64,000 nucleotides of DNA from JAJXWB01 sp047605445 (GCA_047605445.1 JASGFP010000001.1:61501-125500), one strand, 5' to 3'; numbered from the stretch's first letter, positions 6,855-15,315 are shown. Translations and numbers: made by a program. The notes: a model not told the origin generated them from the sequence alone.

Positions 6855-7664
6855 ATGTCGCATGTGTCGATCCCACCCGCTCCGGCAGTCCCCGCCGGCG
6901 CTCCTGGCCCGGTCCTGCCGCGGGCCGGCGATCTCGCGGCGGATTTCGGCGGCTTCCGCTTTCAGGCCGGACCGCCGCCGGCGGAGGCGGGCGTCTATGT
7001 GCTGACGCGGCGCATCGGCGCGCTTCTGTATCCCGTCTTCGTCGGCGCAAGCGACGACCTGTCGCATCTTCAGGAGGCCGAGGCATTGCGCTCAGGCGAC
7101 GCCGACGGCCTGTTCTGGCTGGCGCGGGCGCTGGAGCGACAGCGCGTCTACATCGCGCGCGATCTCGTCGGCAAATACGATCCGCCGCTCAACGTCGGGG
7201 ACCGCAAGGGCAGGGCAGCGCCCGAGATCGCGGCGCTCGTGCCCGACCGGGCTTCCGGGCTCGGCGCGGGAATGGCGGAAATGCTGGCGACGCCGGCGGT
7301 CGTCAGCGAAGACGAGATCGCGCGTCTCGTGCGCGAATTCTATGCGGCTGCGATGGACGACGACATGATCGGTCCCGTCTTTCATCGCGCGGTCGCGGAC
7401 TGGGACCAGCACTATCGCATCGTTGAGGACTTCTGGTCGCGCACGCTGCTCGGCACGACACGCTACAACGGCTCACCCTTCACACCGCATCTGGCGCTGG
7501 CGCTGAAGCCGGCGTTTTTCACACGCTGGATCGAACTGTTCCGCCAGACCGCGTATCGCGTGTTGCAGCCCGCCGCCGCGGCGCGCGCGATCGCCAAGGT
7601 CGAGCACATGAGCGCGTGTTTCCAGAGCGGCCTGTTTCCGCTCGGGACGCCGGCGGCGAATTGA
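6855..7664 (+). CDS. Group III truncated haemoglobin fused to an N-terminal domain
   Basis: A 269-residue two-part protein. About residues 145-260 form a group III truncated haemoglobin: LVREFYAAAMDDDMIGPVF, then EDFWSRTLLGTTRYNG and HLALALKPAFFTRWIELF. His212 in the PHLAL segment aligns with the proximal haem histidine of the Campylobacter Ctb family (His72). Residues about 40-110 form an extra domain with GVYVLTRRIG and YPVFVGASDDL, faintly reminiscent of GIY-YIG folds but not assignable by eye. Group III globins usually have only about 130 residues. The ATG at 6855 follows an AAGGAG site; the open frame upstream includes the regulatory site and is not likely coding. Context suggests oxygen or nitric oxide handling linked to molybdenum and nitrogen fixation. 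Confidence 0.82.
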   Translation: MSHVSIPPAPAVPAGAPGPVLPRAGDLAADFGGFRFQAGPPPAEAGVYVLTRRIGALLYPVFVGASDDLSHLQEAEALRSGDADGLFWLARALERQRVYIARDLVGKYDPPLNVGDRKGRAAPEIAALVPDRASGLGAGMAEMLATPAVVSEDEIARLVREFYAAAMDDDMIGPVFHRAVADWDQHYRIVEDFWSRTLLGTTRYNGSPFTPHLALALKPAFFTRWIELFRQTAYRVLQPAAAARAIAKVEHMSACFQSGLFPLGTPAAN

Positions 7665-8141
7665 TCAGTTGTCGACCGACAGCGGCTTGCCGGCCTTGTG
7701 CGCGGCGATCCATTTGTGAAGGGCGGCGACGTGTTCGCTTTCCTCCTCCACAAACTCCTTGGCGAACGCCTTGATCTCGGGATCGTCGGTCGTGTCGAGC
7801 ACGCCCTTGTAATAATCGTAGCCCGCGGTCTCCGCGTCGAGCGCGATTTCAAGCGCCTGTTCCCGACCGATCAGCGGATCGGCCGCCCAGATCGCTGCCG
7901 TCTCCGGATTTTCGAAACTGCGCCAGCCGAAGTCGCCGTCCGCGAGTTCCGGAATCTCGCGAAAGCCGCCGCGCGCCATGGCGTCGGCCAGATGCATGCG
8001 CGAATAGTCCGACAATTGGCGAAACAGCTTCCCGACCTCGCGGTTGCCGGACGCCTCCATCGCGTCGGCAAGCTCGGCGTAGCGATCCGCGGCTTCCTTT
8101 TCGAGACGAATCGAACAGGCGAGGAATTCTTCGACGGTCAT
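7665..8141 (-). CDS. Ferritin-like/rubrerythrin-type protein at the end of the fix operon
   Basis: A 158-residue four-helix protein. Metal-ligand-type motifs are present: CSIRLEKEAADRYAELAD in the first helix, DYSRMHLADA, LDAETAGYDYYKG and FVEEESEHVAALHKW in the last. This is the rubrerythrin/ferritin diiron pattern, without the C-terminal rubredoxin domain of classical rubrerythrin. It lies 41 bases after fixX and shares its orientation, so it is probably the last gene of the fixABCX operon. A diiron peroxidase or oxygen scavenger protecting nitrogenase electron donors is a plausible role but is inference. It abuts the globin stop codon tail to tail. Confidence 0.83.
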   Translation of the reverse strand: MTVEEFLACSIRLEKEAADRYAELADAMEASGNREVGKLFRQLSDYSRMHLADAMARGGFREIPELADGDFGWRSFENPETAAIWAADPLIGREQALEIALDAETAGYDYYKGVLDTTDDPEIKAFAKEFVEEESEHVAALHKWIAAHKAGKPLSVDN

Positions 8142-8182
8142 CGGTCTTGCCTTCAACTGACCCTGCCTTCGCGTTGTGCCGC

Positions 8183-8479
8183 TCAACCGAACTTGAACAG
8201 CACGCCGTAGCCGCCGCGCGGGTAGGACCATGTGATCTCGCCCGAGGGTTCGAGCAGGACGCGGCAGGTGCCGCATTCCATGCAGCCGTCGGCGACGATC
8301 TCCACCTGCCCGGCGGCATTGTTGGTGTAGCAGCCGGCCGGGCAGACGGTCGTCATCGCCTGCAGGTTGCGCGAGGGCTTGTCGTGCGGCGCGACCGCGA
8401 TATGTGGCTTGCCGGGATCGACGAGATAGCGGTTGTGCTGCAGCTTCTCCTCGACGCGCACTTTCGGTTCGTCGACCAT
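8183..8479 (-). CDS. fixX: FixX ferredoxin-like protein
   Basis: A 98-residue ferredoxin-like protein with the FixX cysteine pattern: Cys46 and Cys50 in CPAGCY, and Cys66, Cys69, Cys72 in CMECGTCRVL. FixX is the iron-sulfur partner of FixABC; the complex bifurcates electrons from NADH to quinone and to ferredoxin or flavodoxin for nitrogenase. The N-terminal KLQHNRYLVDPGKPHI and the C-terminal WSYPRGGYGVLFKFG segments are typical. It starts 15 bases after the fixC stop codon in the fixABCX operon. Confidence 0.95.
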   Translation of the reverse strand: MVDEPKVRVEEKLQHNRYLVDPGKPHIAVAPHDKPSRNLQAMTTVCPAGCYTNNAAGQVEIVADGCMECGTCRVLLEPSGEITWSYPRGGYGVLFKFG

Positions 8480-8494
8480 CGCTCTCTCCTCGCT

Positions 8495-9799
8495 TTAGCG
8501 CCACGCCCGAGCGACGCGCAGGGCGTCGCCCATCAATCCGGTCCAGCCGCGCTTCGCGCGCATCGCGCGAACGGTCGCTTTTTCCTTGTCGATCTTGGTC
8601 GCGCCGTCGACGCGCAGGAAATTCTCCATCGCGGTCGAGACGAGCTGCGGATAGGTCATGAACAGGTTCTGCGACTGCGTATGCAACAGCGCCGGCATGT
8701 CCTTGTACTTCTTCAGATCCTTCATGATGAAGGATTCGTGCATCATCTTCTCGTAGAGCGAGAGGTTTTCCGCATTCATCGGTTCGCGCCGCGACTTGAT
8801 CTGGAAGATCGCTTCCGCCGCCAGACGGCCGCTGGTCATGGCGAGATTGGAGCCCTCGCGATGCACGGCATTGTTGAGCTGCGCCGCGTCGCCGCAGATG
8901 ACCCAGCCGTCGCCGAAGAGCTGTGGCACGGCCTTGTAGCCGCCTTCGGGAATCAGGTGCGCGGCATATTCCTTGACCTCCGACCCATCCAGCAGCGGCC
9001 GGATCGAGGGATGCTTCTTGAACTTGTCGAGCAATTGATACGGCGAGGCGCCGCTGTCGGCGAAATCCTGCACGATGCAGCCGATGCCGACCGAGATGCT
9101 CTCCTTGTTGGTGTAGAGAAAGCCGAGGCCCGCCATGCCTTGAGACACGGAGCCCGCCGCTTCGATCACGACGCCCTCGTCACCCTGGATGTTGAAGCGC
9201 TGCTCGATTACCTCCGGCGGCAGAAAGTGCATTTCCTTTACGGCGAGGGCGACCTGATCGGGCTTGGGCGTCTCGCGCAGGCCGGCGCGCGCGCCGAGCA
9301 GGCCGTTGACGCCTTCCGCCAGCACGACGACATCGGCCATGATCGTGCCGCCGGCCCGATCCGTGCGGACGCCGATCACCTTGCCATAGGCGTCCTGTAC
9401 GAGTTCCAACGCTGTCGTTTCGGTCAACAGGATCGAGCCCTTCTCCTGCGCCTGCTTCGAGAACCAGCGGTCGAACTGCGAGCGGATGATCGTGTAGCGG
9501 TTCGGTTTCTCCTCGTTGAAATCCTCGGAGCGGTACTGCATGCCCGTATGCGAGCGGTCCGTCATGAACCAGAAGCGCTGTTCGACGATATGGCGCTCCA
9601 GCGGCGCCTCCTCGCGGAAGTTCGGAATGATCTTCTCGAGCATGCTGGCGTAGAGAATCGCGCCCTGCACGTTCTTGGCGCCGGGATATTCGCCGCGCTC
9701 CAGTTGCAGCACCTTCAGTCCGCGCGAGGCGAGCGTGTAAGCCGCGCCGTTGCCGGCCATGCCGGCGCCGATGACGATGGCGTCGAATTTCTCGATCAT
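8495..9799 (-). CDS. fixC: FixC flavoprotein, electron-transfer-flavoprotein dehydrogenase-like
   Basis: A 434-residue FAD protein of the geranylgeranyl-reductase/ETF-QO-like family, the normal FixC length. The dinucleotide-binding motif GAGMAG is at residues 11-16. The region GWVICGDAAQLNNAVHREG near residue 310 is the second FAD-contact motif of the family. FixC passes electrons from FixAB to the quinone pool and works with FixX. The ATG at 9799 begins MIEKFDAIVIGAG, the family start, after an AGGACAGG-type ribosome-binding region; the longer open frame has no family match. It follows fixB after 17 bases. Confidence 0.96.
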   Translation of the reverse strand: MIEKFDAIVIGAGMAGNGAAYTLASRGLKVLQLERGEYPGAKNVQGAILYASMLEKIIPNFREEAPLERHIVEQRFWFMTDRSHTGMQYRSEDFNEEKPNRYTIIRSQFDRWFSKQAQEKGSILLTETTALELVQDAYGKVIGVRTDRAGGTIMADVVVLAEGVNGLLGARAGLRETPKPDQVALAVKEMHFLPPEVIEQRFNIQGDEGVVIEAAGSVSQGMAGLGFLYTNKESISVGIGCIVQDFADSGASPYQLLDKFKKHPSIRPLLDGSEVKEYAAHLIPEGGYKAVPQLFGDGWVICGDAAQLNNAVHREGSNLAMTSGRLAAEAIFQIKSRREPMNAENLSLYEKMMHESFIMKDLKKYKDMPALLHTQSQNLFMTYPQLVSTAMENFLRVDGATKIDKEKATVRAMRAKRGWTGLMGDALRVARAWR

Positions 9800-9816
9800 G
9801 TCCTGTCCTCCTCGTC

Positions 9817-10917
9817 TCAGCCGGCGAGCCGGTCTTTGGAGTGGGGCGAGAGCCGCTTGCGGAAGGCTTCGGTCAGCGCCGGCAGGAAGCGGACGGCGTC
9901 CGTCACGATGCCGAGATGGGCGAAGTCGAAGATCGGCGCGTTCTTGTCGGTGTTGATCGCGACGATCATGTCGGCGCCGTCGACGCCGACGCGATGCTGG
10001 ATGGCGCCGGAAATGCCGGCGGCGATATAGAGCTTCGGCCGGATCGTCTTGCCGGTCTGGCCGATCTGGCGTTCGGCGGGAACCCAACCCTTCTGCACCA
10101 GCGGCCGCGAGCAGCCGTATTCGGCGCCCAGCACGGCGGCGAGTTGCTTGACGAGCTGGTAGTTCTCCGCGCTCTGCAGGCCAAGGCCCCCGGAGATCAC
10201 GATGTCGGCATAGGCGAGGTTCGACTTGTTGGAATCGCGATCCGGCACGAAGCGCAGCAGCTTGGTGACGATCGCGTCTTCCTGGAGATCGACGTCGAAG
10301 CGCACCACGCGGCCCTCGCGGCCTTCCTGCCGCTCCGGCATGGACATCACGCGCGGGCGCACGGTCGCCATCTGCGGACGGAAGTTCAGCGTGTAGATCG
10401 TGCAGAGCAGCGAGCCGCCGAAGGTCGGGCGCGTGGCGGCGAGCGACTTGTCGGCGTCGACGTCGAGTTCCGTGCAGTCTGCGGTGAGCCCCGTCAGCAG
10501 CGTGGTCGCCACCGAACCTGCGAGATCGCGGCCGAGACTGGTCGCGCCGAGCAGCAGGATTTCCGGCTTGTGCGCGTTGACCAGGTCGGTCAACGCCTTC
10601 GAATATGACTCGTTACGATAGTCCGACAGGACCGGATTTTCGACCTGATAGACGACATCCGCGCCGTAGACGAAGGAATCGCGTGTTGCTTCGCGGATAC
10701 CACTGTCCGGGCCGCCCATCACGACAGCGGCCAGTTCGACGCCGAGCTTGTCGGCGAGCTTGCGGCCCTCGCCCATCAGCTCCCACGACACCGAATGCAC
10801 GTGACCGCGTTCGAGTTCGATGAAGACCCAGACGTTTCTGTAGGCCTTGAAATGCTCCGGCAGCTCCTTCTTCATCGAGGCGCGGCCGCCGGCGGCGGGT
10901 GCAGGCTTTGCGGTCAT
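9817..10917 (-). CDS. fixB: FixB, electron-transfer flavoprotein alpha subunit
   Basis: A 366-residue ETF-alpha homologue. The N-terminal domain includes NVWVFIELERGHVHSVSWELMG. The C-terminal FAD-binding domain has VISGGLGLQSAENY, then ERQIGQTGKTIRPKLYIA, GISGAIQH and AINTDKNAPIFDFA, the classical FAD-binding series. With FixA it forms the bifurcating flavoprotein that takes electrons from NADH and raises low-potential electrons for nitrogenase. It begins 10 bases after fixA and is followed by fixC. Confidence 0.96.
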   Translation of the reverse strand: MTAKPAPAAGGRASMKKELPEHFKAYRNVWVFIELERGHVHSVSWELMGEGRKLADKLGVELAAVVMGGPDSGIREATRDSFVYGADVVYQVENPVLSDYRNESYSKALTDLVNAHKPEILLLGATSLGRDLAGSVATTLLTGLTADCTELDVDADKSLAATRPTFGGSLLCTIYTLNFRPQMATVRPRVMSMPERQEGREGRVVRFDVDLQEDAIVTKLLRFVPDRDSNKSNLAYADIVISGGLGLQSAENYQLVKQLAAVLGAEYGCSRPLVQKGWVPAERQIGQTGKTIRPKLYIAAGISGAIQHRVGVDGADMIVAINTDKNAPIFDFAHLGIVTDAVRFLPALTEAFRKRLSPHSKDRLAG

Positions 10918-10927
10918 GGCGCTCTCC

Positions 10928-11782
10928 TCAGAAACCGGACGCGGATTTGACGAGATCCGCTTCGATGTTCGGGGCGCGTGCGAAGATCGCCTCGATCATG
11001 GCGTCGGCCGATTCTGCGGGAGTGCGCGCCTGCGTCTCGATCAGTTCGGCCTTCTCCGAGCGCGGCGGCGGCGCGAAGACGCGCTTGACGACGGTCGGCG
11101 AGCCGCGCAGGCCGCACTTCAGCAGATCGGTGATGCCGGCGTCGGCGGCGCTCCATGTGACGACATCCGCGCGCGCAGCGCGCAGCGCGTCGTCGAGAGA
11201 GCCGCGGCGAATGTCGTTCGCGCCTTCCAGCATCGTCACCAGTGCGGGCAATTGCGTCATCAGCACCTGCACGCCCCCTTCGGCGCGCCGTTCTGCGACG
11301 ATCGAGCGCGATTGCAGATCGACGTCGACAATGCGGCTGACATAGGTGAGCTGCTTGAGATCGAGACGCTTGGCGATGCCCGGGCCGACCTGCGCCGTGT
11401 CGCCGTCGATCGTCTGCTTGCCGGTGAAGACGATGTCGGGCGCCCCGAAGGTCTCGCCGACCTTGGCGATGGCGGCGGACAGCGCGTAGCTCGTCGCCAG
11501 CGTGTCCGAGCCGGCGAAGAAGCGGTCGGTCAGCAGCACCGCGCGGTCGGCGCCGTAGGTCAGCGCCTTGCGCAGCGAATCCGCGGCCGACGGCGGACCC
11601 ATGCTGAGCACGGTGACCTCGCCGCCGAGCTTGTCGCGCCAGCGCAACGCTTCTTCGAGCGAGAAGAGATCGTAAGGGTTGATGATCGTCGGCACGCCTT
11701 GCCGCATGATCGTGTTGGTGACGGGGTGGACGCGGATCTGCGCCGAGTCCGGAACCTGCTTGATGCAGACGATTATGTGCAT
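10928..11782 (-). CDS. fixA: FixA, electron-transfer flavoprotein beta subunit
   Basis: A 284-residue ETF-beta homologue starting MHIIVCIKQVPDSAQIRV, with NPYDLFSLEEALRW and the nucleotide-binding segment GKQTIDGDTAQVGPGIA. These are the family's flavin/NADH-binding landmarks. The ATG at 11782 follows a CGGAGG ribosome-binding site and matches the usual family start. A 15-base sigma-54 promoter and a TGT-N10-ACA site lie upstream, in the 132-base gap after nifW, so the fix genes can be transcribed independently of the nifW operon under NifA control. Confidence 0.96.
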   Translation of the reverse strand: MHIIVCIKQVPDSAQIRVHPVTNTIMRQGVPTIINPYDLFSLEEALRWRDKLGGEVTVLSMGPPSAADSLRKALTYGADRAVLLTDRFFAGSDTLATSYALSAAIAKVGETFGAPDIVFTGKQTIDGDTAQVGPGIAKRLDLKQLTYVSRIVDVDLQSRSIVAERRAEGGVQVLMTQLPALVTMLEGANDIRRGSLDDALRAARADVVTWSAADAGITDLLKCGLRGSPTVVKRVFAPPPRSEKAELIETQARTPAESADAMIEAIFARAPNIEADLVKSASGF

Positions 11783-11816
11783 CGCCGCCTCCGTTTTTGT
11801 GCCTGCTGCCCAATCC

Positions 11817-11831
11817 GCAAACTTCGTACCA
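11817..11831 (-). promoter_or_regulatory. sigma-54 promoter of fixABCX
   Basis: On the minus strand it reads TGGTACGAAGTTTGC, with GG and GC separated by ten bases as required for the -24/-12 elements. It differs from the TGGCACG-N4-TTGC consensus at one of the strongly conserved positions. It lies 35 bases before the fixA start codon and has a NifA-type site about 70 bases further upstream. Confidence 0.8.
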
Positions 11832-11892
11832 ACGGTTCTCCCTTGTTTTCCGGTCTGCTTCGTGGGGAGCGCCACGCCAATCGCGACGCAGC

Positions 11893-11908
11893 TGTCGGCA
11901 TCGCGACA
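11893..11908. promoter_or_regulatory. NifA upstream activator site for fixA
   Basis: TGT-N10-ACA, the canonical NifA binding pattern, sitting between the nifW stop codon and the fixA sigma-54 promoter. The distance to the -24 element is in the usual range for enhancer-type NifA activation. Confidence 0.8.
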
Positions 11909-11914
11909 GTTCTG

Positions 11915-12241
11915 TCAGCCAGTGAGATCGGACAGCGGCACGAAGGCGCCGCGCGTGGCGGGCCGGGAGGGATCGCGGTCGCGCAACACTTTGAAGAGAC
12001 GTGTCTCGATCGGCGTTTTCTGCGTGAATTCCTCGTAGGCCGCGATCAGAGCCTCGCGGCAGGCGTGGCGCGCTTCGGTCTCCGGCGCGTCATCCGCCAG
12101 AGCGCCGACGATCTGGCCCATGCGCTTGAGAATGTGAAGGCGCGCGACGCGCAGCACCTGCGGATCGAAGGGAACGTCCAGCGCCTGAAAAAAATCTTCC
12201 GCGGAGCTGAGGGATTTCAATTGTTCGATGGCCTGGCTCAT
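11915..12241 (-). CDS. nifW: NifW, nitrogenase-stabilising protein
   Basis: A 108-residue NifW. The start MSQAIEQLKSLSSAEDFFQ, the VLRVARLHILKRMG helix and the closing TRGAFVPLSDL are typical of the family. NifW interacts with the MoFe protein and is linked to its protection or maturation, especially under oxygen exposure. It is the last gene of the iscA-nifU-nifS-nifV-cysE-nifW operon, starting 13 bases after cysE. Confidence 0.95.
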   Translation of the reverse strand: MSQAIEQLKSLSSAEDFFQALDVPFDPQVLRVARLHILKRMGQIVGALADDAPETEARHACREALIAAYEEFTQKTPIETRLFKVLRDRDPSRPATRGAFVPLSDLTG

Positions 12242-12254
12242 GGCTCTACTCCGT

Positions 12255-12944
12255 TCAGACGCATTCGTCCTGTTTGCGACGCGCGCGCTGTTGCATCTCG
12301 TTCAGGCGCGCTTCGAGAAAATCGACGCGGTCGATCAGGTAGGACAGCGCGTCGCCGACGGGGTCGGGCATCAGGTGATGGTCGAGATCGACCCGGCCGC
12401 CGGCGAGACGACGGCGGGTCGTGAGGCCATGCACGATCTTGCCGGGAATGCCGACGACGGTGGCGCCGGGCGGCACATCCTCCATCACCACCGAATTGGC
12501 GCCGATGCGGGCGTTTTCCTCGATGGTGATTGGCCCGAGAATCTTGGCGCCCGCGCCGACGAGCACGCCGTCGCGCAAGGTGGGGTGGCGCTTGCCCGGC
12601 GACCACGAGACGCCGCCGAGCGTGACGCCGTGATAAAGCGTGACGTCGTCGCCGACGATCGCCGTTTCGCCGATGACGACGCCCGCGCCATGGTCGATGA
12701 AGAAGCGGTCGCCGATGGTCGCGCCGGGATGAATGTCGACATTCGTCAGAAAGCGCGCGAACCACGACAGCGCCCGCGCCGCGCCGCGCCAGTTGCGCAG
12801 CCACAACCGATGCGCGATGCGATGCCAGATGACGGCGTGCACGCCCGGATAGATGACAAGCGTCTCGAACCGGCCGCGCGCGGCGGGATCGCGGCCGGCG
12901 ACGCAGGCGACGTCCGCCCTGATCTGGGCGATCAGCGCCTTCAT
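12255..12944 (-). CDS. cysE: Serine O-acetyltransferase (CysE/NifP type)
   Basis: A 229-residue serine acetyltransferase with a left-handed beta-helix of hexapeptide repeats, about residues 65-175. Clear motifs are IDHGAGVVIGETAIVG, LYHGVTLGG and GAGAKILGPITI, including the conserved histidines of the active site. It makes O-acetylserine for cysteine synthesis. In nif clusters this gene (nifP) boosts cysteine supply for NifS-driven iron-sulfur cluster assembly. Its ATG overlaps the nifV stop codon in an ATGA arrangement. The form is the short type lacking the long N-terminal helical domain of E. coli CysE, common for alphaproteobacterial nif-linked copies. Confidence 0.93.
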   Translation of the reverse strand: MKALIAQIRADVACVAGRDPAARGRFETLVIYPGVHAVIWHRIAHRLWLRNWRGAARALSWFARFLTNVDIHPGATIGDRFFIDHGAGVVIGETAIVGDDVTLYHGVTLGGVSWSPGKRHPTLRDGVLVGAGAKILGPITIEENARIGANSVVMEDVPPGATVVGIPGKIVHGLTTRRRLAGGRVDLDHHLMPDPVGDALSYLIDRVDFLEARLNEMQQRARRKQDECV

Positions 12945-14104
12945 GACCAGACCGGCGCGCCGGCGCGCCGCGCGGACTGGATTTCCCTGAGCGCAACTGC
13001 GATGCGGCGGGCCTGGTCGGTCGGCACGGCGCGCTTCGTGCGCTGCGCCAGCGCCTTGATTTCGGCGAGCGCCTGCGCCTCGCATTCGGCGTCGAGGTCG
13101 AGGTCGCCGCAAACCGCGCGCAGCGAGGCGAGGCCCGAGTGCTTGCCGATGACGATGGCGTGGCCGCGCTGGAGCGCGGCCGGATCGAGCGCCTGATAGG
13201 CGCGCACGTCGCGCAGCAGGCCGGAGACATGCACGCCCGATTCATGCGTGAAGATGTCGCGTCCGACGATCGCCTTGGCCTCGCCGATCGTCCGATTGGC
13301 GGCGTCGGCGACGAGGACGGCGAGATCGTTGAGCTGCGCGAGATCGACGCCGGTCGCAAAGGCGCCGGTCTGCGCGGCTGCGACCGCGATCTCTTCCAAA
13401 GGCGCATTGCCCGCGCGTTCGCCGAGCCCCAGGACCGTCACGCTCGCGTGATTGGCGCCCGCGCGCAGGGCCGCAAGCGTGTTGGCGGTCGCCAGGCCCA
13501 GATCGTCGTGGCCGTGAAACTCGATATCGAGATCGGTCGCATCCTTCAGCCGCCGGATGGCGTCGTAAAGACCGAAGGGCTCCATCACGCCAAGCGTGTC
13601 GGCGTAGCGGATGCGGAAGGCGCCGGACGCGCGCGCGGCTTCGGCGAGAAGCGCGAGATCCTGCGCCTCCGCGCGCGAGGAATCCTCGCAGCCGAGCGCG
13701 ACTTCGACTCCGCGCTCGACGGCATAGGCCACGATTTTCCGAACGCGCGCGGCGACTTCGGCAGGCCCGGCGTTCAGCTTCACCTTCATCTGAATGCGCG
13801 ACGACGGCGCGGAAATGTTGACGCGCCTGACGCCCGCCGCGCGCGCGGCCTCGACATCGCTTTCGAGCGCGCGACACCAGGCCATCACGGCGCAGGGCAG
13901 GCCGACCGATGCGATGGCCGCGATGGAGGCGATTTCGTCGGCGCCCATCGCGGGCGTGCCGGCTTCGATTTCGTCGACGCCGGCCGCGGCGAGCGCGGTC
14001 GCGATCGTCAGCTTCTCCGCATTGGAAAAGGCGACGCCCGGCGCCTGCTCGCCATCGCGCAGCGTCGTGTCGTTGACGGATATGCGTCGGCCAGCGTCAG
14101 CCAT
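12941..14104 (-). CDS. nifV: NifV, homocitrate synthase
   Basis: A 387-residue homocitrate synthase that condenses acetyl-CoA and 2-oxoglutarate to R-homocitrate, the organic ligand of FeMo-cofactor. NDTTLRDGEQAPGVAF near the N-terminus is the HMGL-like/alpha-isopropylmalate-synthase-type active-site signature. Later motifs are DLDIEFHGHDDLGLATANTL and the metal-binding region HESGVHVSGLL. The ATG at 14104 gives the expected family start; the longer open frame upstream overlaps nifS out of frame. It lies nine bases after nifS and overlaps the next gene, cysE. Confidence 0.95.
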   Translation of the reverse strand: MADAGRRISVNDTTLRDGEQAPGVAFSNAEKLTIATALAAAGVDEIEAGTPAMGADEIASIAAIASVGLPCAVMAWCRALESDVEAARAAGVRRVNISAPSSRIQMKVKLNAGPAEVAARVRKIVAYAVERGVEVALGCEDSSRAEAQDLALLAEAARASGAFRIRYADTLGVMEPFGLYDAIRRLKDATDLDIEFHGHDDLGLATANTLAALRAGANHASVTVLGLGERAGNAPLEEIAVAAAQTGAFATGVDLAQLNDLAVLVADAANRTIGEAKAIVGRDIFTHESGVHVSGLLRDVRAYQALDPAALQRGHAIVIGKHSGLASLRAVCGDLDLDAECEAQALAEIKALAQRTKRAVPTDQARRIAVALREIQSARRAGAPVWS

Positions 14105-14112
14105 CGCGCGCC

Positions 14113-15315
14113 TCAAGCGTAGACGGGTTTGAACTCTTTCGGTCCCTCGTTCGCGCCGGCCCAGAAGGGCGAGAGCGCACGCAGTTTCTCCATCACGCCC
14201 GGCAACACATCGAGCACGCGGTCGACGTCGTCGTCGACGCTGTCGCGCGAGAAGGAGAAGCGGATCGAGCCATGCGCGGCGGTGAAGGGAATGTTCATCG
14301 CGCGCAGCACGTGGCTCGGCTCCAGCGAGCCCGATGTGCACGCCGAACCGGACGACGCCGCGATGCCGGCCCGCGTCAGATGCAGCAGGATCGCCTCGCC
14401 TTCCACATATTCGAAGGCGACATTGCAGGTGTTCGGCAGGCGGTCGTATTTGTCGCCGTTGACGAAGCAATTGGGCACGCGTTGCAGGATGCCGGCTTCC
14501 AGCCGGTCGCGGAGCGCTTTCACGCGGGTCTTTTCGTCGGCCATGGCGTCGATGGCGAGTTCGGCCGCCTTGCCTAGCGCGACGATAGCAGGCGTGTTCT
14601 CGGTGCCCGCGCGCCGTCCGCGTTCCTGGTGGCCGCCGCGCAGCAGCGGCTTGAAGCGCGTGCCGCGTTTCACGTAGAGCGCGCCGACTCCTTTTGGCGC
14701 GTGCAGCTTGTGGCCCGAGAGCGACAGCATGTCGATCGCGCTGCCCTTCAGCGCGATCGGAACCTTTCCTACGGCCTGCACGGCGTCGGTATGAAACAGC
14801 GCGCCGACTTCCTTGGCCAGTTCCGCTAGCGGTTCGACCGGGAAGATAGTGCCGGTCTCGTTGTTCGCCCACATCAGCGTGACGAGCGCGACGCGGTCGC
14901 TCAGCGCCGCGCGATAGGCTTCGAGATCGAGGCGCCCAAACGAATCGACACCGATGTAATGCACTTTCGCACGGCCTGTCTTTTCGAGATGTTCGCAGAC
15001 TGAGAGCACCGCGGGATGCTCGACCTTTGACGTGATGATCTCGTCGCGCTCGGGCATGGCCTCGAGCGCGGAGAGGATCGCCATATTGTCGCTCTCGGTG
15101 CCGCCCGAGGTGAAGACGATCTCGTGGTCGTATTCGGCGCCGAGCAACGTCTGAAGCTGCCTGCGCGCTGCCTTCACCGCGCCGCCGACGCTCGCGCCGA
15201 AGGAATGGATCGAGGAGGGATTGCCGAACTGCTCCGTAAAATACGGAAGCATGGCTTCCACGACGCGGGCGTCGACTTTCGTCGTCGCGTTGTTGTCGAG
15301 ATAGACGGGACGCAT
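14113..15315 (-). CDS. nifS: NifS, cysteine desulfurase
   Basis: A 400-residue pyridoxal-phosphate enzyme that releases sulfur from cysteine for cluster assembly on NifU. The PLP lysine is Lys203 in LSGHKLHAPKG. The catalytic cysteine is Cys326 in SSGSACTSGSLEPSH, matching the Azotobacter NifS position almost exactly. The N-terminal YLDNNATTKVD is the group I cysteine desulfurase start. It lies between nifU (11 bases upstream) and nifV. Confidence 0.97.
   Translation of the reverse strand: MRPVYLDNNATTKVDARVVEAMLPYFTEQFGNPSSIHSFGASVGGAVKAARRQLQTLLGAEYDHEIVFTSGGTESDNMAILSALEAMPERDEIITSKVEHPAVLSVCEHLEKTGRAKVHYIGVDSFGRLDLEAYRAALSDRVALVTLMWANNETGTIFPVEPLAELAKEVGALFHTDAVQAVGKVPIALKGSAIDMLSLSGHKLHAPKGVGALYVKRGTRFKPLLRGGHQERGRRAGTENTPAIVALGKAAELAIDAMADEKTRVKALRDRLEAGILQRVPNCFVNGDKYDRLPNTCNVAFEYVEGEAILLHLTRAGIAASSGSACTSGSLEPSHVLRAMNIPFTAAHGSIRFSFSRDSVDDDVDRVLDVLPGVMEKLRALSPFWAGANEGPKEFKPVYA

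Noticed and set aside
7471..7530. Loss of the haem-binding histidine in the truncated globin
   Set aside because: FFTRW looked like a replaced histidine motif, but comparison with remembered Ctb sequence places the proximal histidine in the preceding PHLAL segment, which is intact.
12941..14872. A 643-residue start for nifV extending into nifS
   Set aside because: The extra 256 residues are an out-of-frame reading of nifS. NifV family similarity starts at the ATG at 14104.
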